This document shows, in pieces, positions 12,201 to 23,626 of a DNA stretch of 64,000 nucleotides (positions are counted from its first letter, which is position 1; every line of letters begins with the position of its first letter). Origin of the DNA: Mercurialis annua. Its lineage: Eukaryota > Streptophyta > Magnoliopsida > Malpighiales > Euphorbiaceae. The stretch lies in contig NC_065574.1 in NCBI RefSeq assembly GCF_937616625.2, forward strand, positions 29,390,501 through 29,454,500, in the 5' to 3' direction. The notes beneath the pieces are model-generated. The model saw only the letters and a list, made by a program, of their open reading frames with translations, had not been told where the DNA came from and searched no databases. The translations under genes were made by a program, and so were the position numbers.

Positions 12201-15200
12201 AGCCAAATATTTCCAAACGTTACGAAACGAATCCAAATGTTTCTCCTTTTTACTGATTTAAGCCAAACGTTTACAAACGTTACGAAACAAATCCAAATGT
12301 TTCACCTCTTTAGCGATTTAAGACAAGCATTTAAAACTTTACGAAACCAGTCCAAATGTTTTACACGTTACGAAAACAATTCAAACGTTTCCCCGTTTTA
12401 GCGATTTAAGCTAAACGTTTACCAGCGTTACGAAATAAATCCAAACCTTTCGCATTTTTAGCGATTTAGGCTAAACGTGTTGAAACATTACGAAACAAAT
12501 CCAAAGGTTTCATCTTTCTAGCGATTTAAGCCAAACGTTTTACAAACGTTACGAAACCAATAACGTTACGAAACCATTCCAAACGTTTCACATTTTTAAC
12601 AAATCCAAACATTTCACCTTTTTAGCGATTTAATCCAAACGTTTAAAACATTACGAAACAAATCCAAATGTTTAAAAAGTTACGTAACCAATCCAAATGT
12701 TTAAAAACGATACGAAACCAATCCAAACGTTTAAACCGTTATGAAACAAATCCAAATGTTTCCCCTTTTTAGCGATTTAAGCCAAAAGTTTAAAACGTTA
12801 CAAAACCAATCAAAATGTCTATAACATTATGAAACAAATCAAAATATTTCACTTTTTTAGCTATTTAATCCAAACGTTTAAAACGTTAAGAAACAAATCC
12901 AAACATTTCACCTTTTTAGCGATTTAATCAAAACGTTTAAAACCCTATGAAATCAATCCAAACGTTTAAAACGTTACGAAACAAATCCTAAAGTTTCACA
13001 TTTTTAGCGATATAAGCCCAACGTTTAAAACGTTATGAAATAAATTCAAACGTTTAACCTTTTTAGCTATTTAAGCCAAACGTTACGAAACAAATTCAAA
13101 CGTTTACAAACGTTACGAAACAAATCCAAACGTTTCACCTTTTTAGTGATATATGCCAAACATTTACAAACGTTACAAAGCAAGTCCAAACGTTTCACCT
13201 TTTTAGCGATTTAATCCAAACGTTTACAAATGTTACGAAACAAATCCAAACGTTTCACCTTTTTAGCGATTCAAACCAAACGTTTAAAACGTTATGAAAC
13301 AAAACCAAAAGTTGCACCCTTTTAGCTATTTAAGCTAATAAAAACGTTATGAAACAAATCCTAACGTTTTATATTTTTAGCGATTTAAGCCAAACGTTTA
13401 CAAATGTTACGAAACAAATCTAAACGTTTCCCATTTTTAGCGATTTAAGCCAAACGTTTACAAACATTATGAAACCAATCCAAATGTTTAAAACGTTATG
13501 AAAAAAATCCATACATTTCACATTTTTAGCGATTTAAACAAAAAATTTGAAACGTTACGAAACTAATCAAAACATTTAAAACGTTACAAACCAAATCCAA
13601 ACGTTTACAAACGTTACAAAACAAATCCAAACATTTAAAATGTTACGAAACAAATCCAAATATTTTAAACTATTTAGCGACTTAAGCCAAACGTTTACAA
13701 ACGTTATGAAACAAATCCAAATATTTCACCTTTTTAGCGATTTAAGCCAAACGTTTACAAACGTTAGGAAACAAAACCAAATGTTTCTCCTTTTTAGCAA
13801 TTTAAGCCAAACGTTTAAAACGTTACAAAAGAAATCGAAACGTTCCCCCTTTTTAGCAATTTAGGCCAAATGTTTCCAAACGTTACGAATTAAATCCAAA
13901 CGTTTCACCTTTTTGTTGATTTAAGCCAAACGTTTAAAACGTTACAAAACCAATCAAAATGTCTATAACATTATGAAACAAATCAAAATATTTCACTTTT
14001 TTAGCTATTTAATCCAAACGTTTAAAACGTTAAGAAACAAATCCAAACATTTCACCTTTTTAGCGATTTAATCAAAACGTTTAAAACCCTATGAAATCAA
14101 TCCAAACGTTTAAAACGTTACGAAACAAATCCTAAAGTTTCACATTTTTAGCGATATAAGCCCAACGTTTAAAACGTTATGAAATAAATTCAAACGTTTA
14201 ACCTTTTTAGCTATTTAAGCCAAACGTTACGAAACAAATTCAAACGTTTACAAACGTTACGAAACAAATCCAAACGTTTCACCTTTTTAGTGATATATGC
14301 CAAACATTTACAAACGTTACAAAGCAAGTCCAAACGTTTCACCTTTTTAGCGATTTAATCCAAACGTTTACAAATGTTACGAAACAAATCCAAACGTTTC
14401 ACCTTTTTAGCGATTCAAACCAAACGTTTAAAACGTTATGAAACAAAACCAAAAGTTGCACCCTTTTAGCTATTTAAGCTAATAAAAACGTTATGAAACA
14501 AATCCTAACGTTTTATATTTTTAGCGATTTAAGCCAAACGTTTACAAATGTTACGAAACAAATCTAAACGTTTCCCATTTTTAGCGATTTAAGCCAAACG
14601 TTTACAAACATTATGAAACCAATCCAAATGTTTAAAACGTTATGAAAAAAATCCATACATTTCACATTTTTAGCGATTTAAACAAAAAATTTGAAACGTT
14701 ACGAAACTAATCAAAACATTTAAAACGTTACAAACCAAATCCAAACGTTTACAAACGTTACAAAACAAATCCAAACATTTAAAATGTTACGAAACAAATC
14801 CAAATATTTTAAACTATTTAGCGACTTAAGCCAAACGTTTACAAACGTTATGAAACAAATCCAAATATTTCACCTTTTTAGCGATTTAAGCCAAACGTTT
14901 ACAAACGTTAGGAAACAAAACCAAATGTTTCTCCTTTTTAGCAATTTAAGCCAAACGTTTAAAACGTTACAAAAGAAATCGAAACGTTCCCCCTTTTTAG
15001 CAATTTAGGCCAAATGTTTCCAAACGTTACGAATTAAATCCAAACGTTTCACCTTTTTGTTGATTTAAGCCAAACGTTTACAAATGTTACGAAACAAATC
15101 CAAACATTTCACCTTTTTAGCGATTTAAGCCAAACATTTAAAATGTTACGAAACAAATATTAACGTTTCACCTTTTTAACGATTTAAGCCAAACGTTTAA

Positions 15201-16458
15201 AACGTTACGAAACAAATCCTATCTTTTCACCTTTTTAGCGATTTAAGCCAAACGTTTACAAACGTTACAAAACAAATACTAAAATTTCATCTTTTTAGCG
15301 ATATAAGCCAAACGTTTAAAACGTTATGAAACCAATCCAAATGTTTAAAATGTTACGAAACAAATCCAAGCGTTTTACCTTTTTAGCTATTTAAGCCAAA
15401 CGTTTAAAACGTTACAAAACAAATCCAAACTTTTCACCTTTATAGCGTTTTGAGGCAAACGTTTATAACGTTACGGAACCAATCCACACGTTTAAACTTT
15501 ACCAAATAAAATCCTAATGTTTCACCATTTTAGTGATTTAAGCCAAACGTTTAAAACGTTTCGAAACAAATCCAAACATTTCTCCTCTTTCGCGGTGTAA
15601 GCCTAACGTTTAAAACGTTAGAAAACCAATCCAAAGGTGTAAAATGTTTCGAAACAAATCTTAACATTTTACTTTTTTAACGATTTAAGTCAAACATTTA
15701 AAATGTTACGAAACAAATCCTAATGTTTCACCTTTTTAGCGATTTAAGCGAAACAGTTAAAACGTTTCGAAACAAATCCAAATGTTTCACCTTTTTAGCG
15801 ATTTAATTCAAATGTTTAAAAGGTCATAAAACCAATCCAAACGATTAAAACGTTATGAAACAAATCCTAAAGTTTCACCTTTTTATCGATTTAAGCCAAA
15901 CGTTTAAAACGTTACGAAACAAATCCTAACATTTAAGCTTTTTAGCTATTTAAGCCAAACGTTTAAAACGTTACGAAACAAATCCTAATGTTTGACCATT
16001 TTAGCAATTTAAGCCAAACGTTTAAAATGTTACGATAGAAATCCAAATGTTTAAAACGCTAAGAAACAAATCTTAACGTTTCACCTTTTTAGCGATTTAA
16101 GCCAAACGTTTAAAATGTTACGAAACAAATACAAACGTTTTACCTTATTAGCGATTTAAGCCGAACTTTTAAATGTTATGAAACAAATCCAAACGTTTAA
16201 AACGTCACGAGACAAACAAGTTTTTGCTATTTAAGCCAAAATGTTTAAATATTACAAAAGAAATTCAAACGTTTCACCATTTTAGCAATTTAAGTCAAAC
16301 GTTTAAGATGATACGAAACAAATCCAAACGTTTAAAACGAAACAAATCCTAACGTTTCACCTTTTTAGCGATTTAAGCCAAACGTTTAAAACGTTACGAA
16401 ACAAATTCTAACGTTTAATACGAAACAAATCCAAACGTTTCCCCTTTTTCACTATTTA
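12201..16458 (+). repeat. Higher-order repeat copy 4 with 1144-bp internal duplication
   Basis: Spacing to the next copy is 4258 bp, which is 3114 plus 1144. At about 13933 the sequence jumps back to the state seen at about 12790, so 12790-13933 is repeated as 13934-15077. Both halves share private changes (ACGTTATGAAAAAAATCC and CATACATTTCAC near 13495 and 14639) that other HOR copies lack, so the duplication is younger than the HOR amplification. Confidence 0.92.
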
Positions 16459-19400
16459 AGCCAAATATTTCCAAACGTTACGAAACGAATCCAAATGTTT
16501 CTCCTTTTTACTGATTTAAGCCAAACGTTTACAAACGTTACGAAACAAATCCAAATGTTTCACCTCTTTAGCGATTTAAGACAAGCATTTAAAACTTTAC
16601 GAAACCAGTCCAAATGTTTTACACGTTACGAAAACAATTCAAACGTTTCCCCGTTTTAGCGATTTAAGCTAAACGTTTACCAGCGTTACGAAATAAATCC
16701 AAACCTTTCGCATTTTTAGCGATTTAGGCTAAACGTGTTGAAACATTACGAAACAAATCCAAAGGTTTCATCTTTCTAGCGATTTAAGCCAAACGTTTTA
16801 CAAACGTTACGAAACCAATAACGTTACGAAACCATTCCAAACGTTTCACATTTTTAACAAATCCAAACATTTCACCTTTTTAGCGATTTAATCCAAACGT
16901 TTAAAACATTACGAAACAAATCCAAATGTTTAAAAAGTTACGTAACCAATCCAAATGTTTAAAAACGATACGAAACCAATCCAAACGTTTAAACCGTTAT
17001 GAAACAAATCCAAATGTTTCCCCTTTTTAGCGATTTAAGCCAAAAGTTTAAAACGTTACAAAACCAATCAAAATGTCTATAACATTATGAAACAAATCAA
17101 AATATTTCACTTTTTTAGCTATTTAATCCAAACGTTTAAAACGTTAAGAAACAAATCCAAACATTTCACCTTTTTAGCGATTTAATCAAAACGTTTAAAA
17201 CCCTATGAAATCAATCCAAACGTTTAAAACGTTACGAAACAAATCCTAAAGTTTCACATTTTTAGCGATATAAGCCCAACGTTTAAAACGTTATGAAATA
17301 AATTCAAACGTTTAATCTTTTTAGCTATTTAAGCCAAACGTTACGAAACAAATTCAAACGTTTACAAACGTTACGAAACAAATCCAAACGTTTTACCTTT
17401 TTAGTGATATATGCCAAACATTTACAAACGTTACAAAGCAAGTCCAAATGTTTCACCTTTTTAGCGATTTAATCCAAACGTTTACAAACGTTACGAAACA
17501 AATCCAAACGTTTCACCTTTTTAGCGATTCAAACCAAACGTTTAAAACGTTATGAAACAAAACCAAAAGTTGCACCCTTTTAGCTATTTAAGCTAATAAA
17601 AACGTTATGAAACAAATCCTAACGTTTTACATTTTTAGCGATTTAAGCCAAACGTTTATAAATGTTACGAAACAAATCTAAACGTTTCCCATTTTTAGCA
17701 TTTAAGCCAAACGTTTACAAACATTATGAAACCAATCCAAATGTTTAAAACGTTACGAAAAAAATCCATACGTTTCACATTTTTAGCGATTTAAACAAAA
17801 AATTTGAAACGTTACGAAACTAATCAAAACATTTAAAACGTTACAAAACAAATCCAAATGTTTACAAACGTTACAAAACAAATCCAAACATTTATAATGT
17901 TACGAAACAAATCCAAATATTTTAAACTATTTAGCGACTTAAGCCAAATGTTTACAAACGTTATGAAACAAATCCAAATGTTTCACCTTTTTAGCGATTT
18001 AAGCCAAACGTTTACAAACGTTAGGAAACAAAACCAAACGTTTCTCCTTTTTAGCAATTTAAGCCAAACGTTTAAAACGTTACAAAACAAATCGAAACGT
18101 TCCCCATTTTTAGCAATTTAGGCCAAATGTTTCCAAACGTTACGAAACAAATCCAAACGTTTCACCTTTTTGTTGATTTAAGCCAAACGTTTACAAATGT
18201 TACGAAACAAATCCAAACATTTCACCTTTTTAGCGATTTAAGCCAAACGTTTAAAATGTTACGAAACAGATACTAACGTTTCACCTTTTAAACGATTTAA
18301 GCCAAACGTTTAAAACGTTACTAAACAAATCCTATCTTTTCACCTTTTTAGCGATTTAAGCCAAACGTTTACAAACATTATGAAACCAATACAAATGTTT
18401 AAAACGTTACGAAAAAAATCCATACGTTTCATATTTTTAGCGATTTAAACAAAAAATTTGAAACATTACGAAACTAATCAAAACATTTAAAACGTTACAA
18501 AACAAATCCAAACGTTTACAAACATTACAAAACAAATCAAAATATTTATAATGTTACGAAACAAATCCAAATATTTTAAACTATTTGGCGACTTAAGCCA
18601 AATGTTTACAAACGTTATGAAACAAATCCAAATGTTTCACCTTGTTAGCGATTTAAGCCAAACGTTAGGAAACAAAACCAAACGTTTCTCCTTTTTAGCA
18701 ATTTAAGCCAAACGTTTAAAACGTTACAAAACAAATCGAAACGTTCCCCCTTTTTAGCAATTTAGGCCAAATGTTTCCAAACGTTACGAAACAAATCCAA
18801 ACGTTTCACCTTTTTGTTGATTTAAGCCAAACGTTTACAAATGTTACGAAACAAATCCAAACATTTCACCTTTTTAGCGATTTAAGCCAAACGTTTAAAA
18901 TGTTACGAAACAGATACTAACGTTTCACCTTTTTAACAATTTAAGCCAAACGTTTAAAACGTTACTAAACAAATCCTATCTTTTCACCTTTTTAGCGATT
19001 TAAGCCAAATGTTTACAAACGTTACAAAACAAATACTAAAATTTCATCTTTTTAGCGATATAAGCCAAACGTTTAAAACGTTATGAAACCAATCCAAAAT
19101 GTTTAAAACGTTACGAAACAAATCCAAGCGTTTTACCTTTTTAGCTATTTAAGCCAAACGTTTAAAACGTTACAAAACAAATCCAAACTTTTCACCTTTA
19201 TAGCGTTTTAAGGCAAACGTTTATAACGTTACGGAACTAATCCACACGTTTAAACTTTACCAAATAAAATCCTAATGTTTCACCATTTTAGTGATTTAAG
19301 CCAAACGTTTAAAACGTTTCGAAACAAATCCAAACATTTCTCCTCTTTCGCGGTTTAAGCCAAACGTTTAAAACGTTAGAAAACCAATCCAAAGGTGTAA

Positions 19401-20216
19401 AATGTTTCGAAACAAATCTTAACATTTTAGTTTTTTAACGATTTAAGTCAAACGTTTAAAACGTTACGAAACAAATCCTAACGTTTCACCTTTTTAGCGA
19501 TTTAAGCAAAACAGTTAAAACGTTTCGAAACAAATCCAAATGTTTCACCTTTTTAGCGATTTAAGTCAAATGTTTAAAAGGTCATAAAACCAATCCAAAC
19601 GATTAAAACGTTATGAAACAAATCCTAAAGTTTCACCTTTTTATCGATTTAAGCCAAACGTTTAAAACATTACGAAACAAATCCTAACATTTAAGCTTTT
19701 TAGCTATTTAAGCCAAACGTTTAAAACGTTACGAAACAAATCCTAATGTTTGACCATTTTAGCAATTTAAGCCAAACGTTTAAAATGTTACGATAGAAAT
19801 CCAAATGTTTAAAACGCTACGAAACAAATCTTAACGTTTCACCTTTTTAGCGATTTAAGCCAAACGTTTAAAATGTTACGAAACAAATACAAACGTTTTA
19901 CCTTATTAGCGATTTAAGCCGAACTTTTAAATGTTATAAAACAAATCCAAACGTTTAAAACGTCACGAGACAAATAAGTTTTTGCTATTTAGGCCAAAAC
20001 GTTTAAATATTACAAAAGATATTCAAACGTTTCACCATTTTAGCGATTTAAGTCAAACGTTTCAGATGATACGAAACAAATCCAAACGTTTAAAACGAAA
20101 CAAATCCTAACGTTTCACCTTTTTAGCGATTTAAGCCAAACGTTTAAAACGTTACGAAACAAATTTTAACGTTTAATACGAAACAAATCCAAACGTTTCC
20201 CCTTTTTCGCTATTTA
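16459..20216 (+). repeat. Higher-order repeat copy 5 with 654-bp internal duplication
   Basis: Its first part, to about 17300, is core type. After that it carries the edge-type variants of copy 1. A segment of 654 bp (about 17706-18359) is repeated from 18360 to about 19003, the second half having a 10-bp deletion near 18660. Total length 3758 equals 3114 plus 654 minus 10. Homology to the HOR fades at the next landmark, 20217. Confidence 0.88.
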
Positions 20217-23200
20217 AGCCAAATGTTTAAAACGTTACGAAACAAATCCAAATGTTTCACCTTTTTAGCATTTTAAGCCACACGTTTAAAATATTTCGAA
20301 ACAAATCCAAACGTTTAAAACGTTACAAAACAAATCCTAACGTATCCCTTTTTTAGAGATTGAAACCAAACGTTTACAAAGGTTACGAAACAAATCCTAA
20401 CGTTTCACCTTTTTAGCGATTTAAGTCAAGCGTTTACAAACGTTAGGAAACAAAACCAAACGTTTCTCCTTTTTAGCAATTTAAGCCAAACGTTTAAAAC
20501 ATTACAAAACAAATCGAAAAGTTCCCCCTTTTTAGCAATTTAGGCCAAATGTTTCCAAACGTTACGAAATAAATCCAAACGTTTCACCTTTTTGTTGATT
20601 TAAGCCAAACGTTTACAAATATTACGAAACAAATCCAAACATTTCACCTTTTTAGCGATTGAAGCCAAACGTTTACAAAGGTTACGAAACAAATCCTAAC
20701 GTTTCACCTTTTTAGCGATTTAAGTCAGGCGTTTACAAACATTTTGAAACAAATCCATACGTTTCACCTTTTTAGCGATTTAAGTCAAAAGTTCATAACG
20801 TTACAAAACCAATCCAAACGTTTAAAACATTATGAAACAAATCCAAACGTTTCGCCTTTTTAGCGATTTAACCTCAACGTTTAAAACGTTACGAAACAAA
20901 TCCAAACATTTTATCTTTTTTCGCGATTGAAGCCAAACGTTTAAAGCGTTACGAAACCAATCCAAACATTTATGACGTTTCAAAACAAATCCAAATGTAA
21001 CACTTTTTTAGCGATTTAAGCCAAACATTTATAACGTTATGAAACAAATACAAACGTTTCACCTTTTTAACGATTTAAGCCAACCGTTTAAAACGTTAAG
21101 AAACCAATCCATACATTTAAAACGTTATAAATCGAATCCAAACGTTTCACCATTTTAGCGATTTAAGCCTAAGGTTTACAAACGTTATGAAACAAATCCA
21201 AACGTTTCACCTTTTTACCGATGTAAGCCAAACGTTTAAAACTTTATGAAACTAATCTAAACATTTAAAATATTACGAAACAAAACCTAACCTTTAACCT
21301 TTTTTAGCGATTTAAGCCAAACATTTACTATTACGAAGCAAATCCAAACGTTTAACCTTTTTAGCGATTTAAGACAAATATTTAAAACATTATAAAACCA
21401 ATCCAAACGCTTAAAATGTTACGAAACAAATCCAAATGTTACACTTTATTAGTGATTTAAGCCAAACGTTTAAAACGTTATGAAACAAATCCAAACGTTT
21501 TACCTTTTTAACGATTTAAGCCAAACGTTTAAAACGTTAAGAAACTAATCCAAACGTTTAAAACGTTAAAAAAGAATCCAAATGTTTCACCTTTTTAGCG
21601 ATTTAAGCCTAAGATTTACAAACGTTATGAAACAAATCCAAACGTTTCATCTTTTTAGTGATGTAAGCCAAACGTTTAAAACTTTATGAAACTAATCCAA
21701 ACATATAAAACGTTACGAAACAAAACCTAACGTTTCACCTTTTTAGTGATTTAAGCCAAACGTTTACAAATAGTCCAAAACAAATCCAAACGTTTAACCT
21801 TTTTCGCGATTTAAGACAAACGTTTAAAAAGTTACGAAACCAATACAAATGTTTAAAACGTTACGAAACAAATCCTAACGTTTCACCCTTTTAGCAGTTT
21901 AAGCAATACGTTTAAAACGTAACGAAACAAATCCTAACGTTTCACCTTTTTAGCGATTTAAGGCAAACGTTGAAAACGTTACGAAACAAATCCTAACGTT
22001 TCACCTTTTTAGCGATTTAAGACAAAAGTTTAAAACATTTTGAAACAAATTCTAATGCTTTTTGCTATTTAAGACAATTGTTTAATACGTTACAAAACCA
22101 ATCCAGACGTTTAAAATGTTACGAAACAAATCTTAACGTTTAAACTTTTTTGTGATTAAAGCCAAACGTATAAAACCTTTCGGAAAAAAATCCAAATGTT
22201 TAAAACACTACGAAATAAATCCTAACGTTTTACCTCATTATGCGATTTCAGCCAAACGTTGGAAACGTTACGAAATAAATCCTAACATTTCACCTTTTCA
22301 GGGATTTAAGCCAAACGTTTAGAACGTTGCGAAACAAATCCTAACGTTTCACCTTTGTAGCAATTTAAGCCAACTGTTTAAAACGTTACGACACAAATCC
22401 AAATGTTTAAAATGTTATGAAACAAATCCCTAGCATTTCACCTTTTAGCGATTTAAGTCAAACGTTTAAAACGTTTAAAAACAAATCCAAACGTATTACC
22501 TTTTTAGGGATTTAAGCCAAACGTTTAATATGTTACGAAACTAATCCAAACGATTAAGACGTTATGAAACAAATCCTAATGTTTCACCTTTTTAGCGATT
22601 TAAGCTAAACGCTTGAAACGTTACAAAACAAATCTGAAAGTTTCACCTTGTTAGCTATTTAAGCCAAACGTTTACAAACGTTACGAAAAAAATCTAAACA
22701 TTTCACCAATTTAGCGATTTAAGCCAAACATATAAAACGTTACGAAACCAATCCAAACGTTTAAAATGTTATGAAACAAATCCAAACTTTTCAACTTTTT
22801 AGCGATTTAAGCCAAACGTTTAAAACATTACGAAACAAATCCTAATGTTTCATCGGTTTAGCGATTTAAGCCAAACGTTTAAAACGGTTCAAAACAAATC
22901 CAAACGTTTCATCTGTTTAGCGATTTAAGTCAAACGTTTCGAAACAAATCCAAACGTTTCACCTTTTTAGCGATTTAACCTAAACGTTTAAAACGTTACA
23001 AAAAAAAATCCAGACGTTTAAATGTTACTAAATAAATTCTAATGTTTCCCCTTATTAGCGATTTAAGCCAGACTTTAAAACGTTACGAAACAAATCCTAA
23101 CATTTCACCTTTTTAGCGATTTAAGCCAAACATTTAAAATGTTACGAAAAAGATCCTAACGTTTCCCCTTTATGCCGATTTATGCCAAACGTTTAAAACG

Positions 23201-23327
23201 TTACGACACAAATCCAAACGTTTAAAACGTTACGAAACAAATCCCTAACGTTTCACTTTTTAGCGATTTAAGCCAAACATTTAAAATGTTACAAAACAAA
23301 TCTAAACGTTTTACCTTTTTAGCTATT
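20217..23327 (+). repeat. Divergent satellite after the HOR block
   Basis: Plus-oriented 59-60-bp monomers with many substitutions and short half-units. No long-range period is visible except a duplication of about 300 bp at 20360-20740 that encloses an HOR-like fragment. No gene is recognisable. Confidence 0.92.
20441..20659 (+). repeat. Displaced HOR fragment with duplicated flank
   Basis: About 219 bp match the HOR segment around 18661-18880 (GTTAGGAAACAAAACC, then TTTTTAGCAATTT, then TTTTTGTTGATTT). They are embedded in divergent monomers. The sequence just before (from 20360) recurs just after (from 20660), 300 bp apart, as expected from unequal exchange or conversion. Confidence 0.7.
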
Positions 23328-23626
23328 GGGTTAATCGCAAATTAATACACGAACTTTACCCTAATTTGCAATTACAACACGAACTTTGAAACTTGGCAAT
23401 TTAATACACCAACTTTCATTTTTTTGGCAAATTAGTACACCGACCAATCATACAACAACACGTGGCTGTATATGAGAATGTCCACGTTAGTGTTTTTCCA
23501 GTTCGGTGTACCAATTTGCCAAGAAATGAAAGTTGATGTACCAATTTGCCAAGTTTTAAAGACCGTGTTGTAATTGCAAATTAGGGTATAGTTCGTGTAT
23601 TAATTTGCAATTAACCCTTAGCTATT
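23319..23626. repeat. Target-site duplication pair TTAGCTATT around the MITE
   Basis: The 9-bp string TTAGCTATT occurs at 23319-23327 and 23618-23626, directly flanking the element. Removing the element and one copy restores a normal satellite monomer. Confidence 0.92.
23328..23617. mobile_element. 290-bp Mutator-like MITE inserted in the satellite
   Basis: Non-autonomous foldback element with no coding capacity. The ends are long inverted repeats: the left begins GGGTTAATCGCAAATTAATA, and the reverse complement of the right begins GGGTTAATTGCAAATTAATA. Similarity extends over about 50-60 bp. The 9-bp target duplication is typical of Mutator-superfamily transposition (established knowledge); I see no transposase. 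The middle holds a short non-repetitive spacer containing ACGTGGC. Confidence 0.88.
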
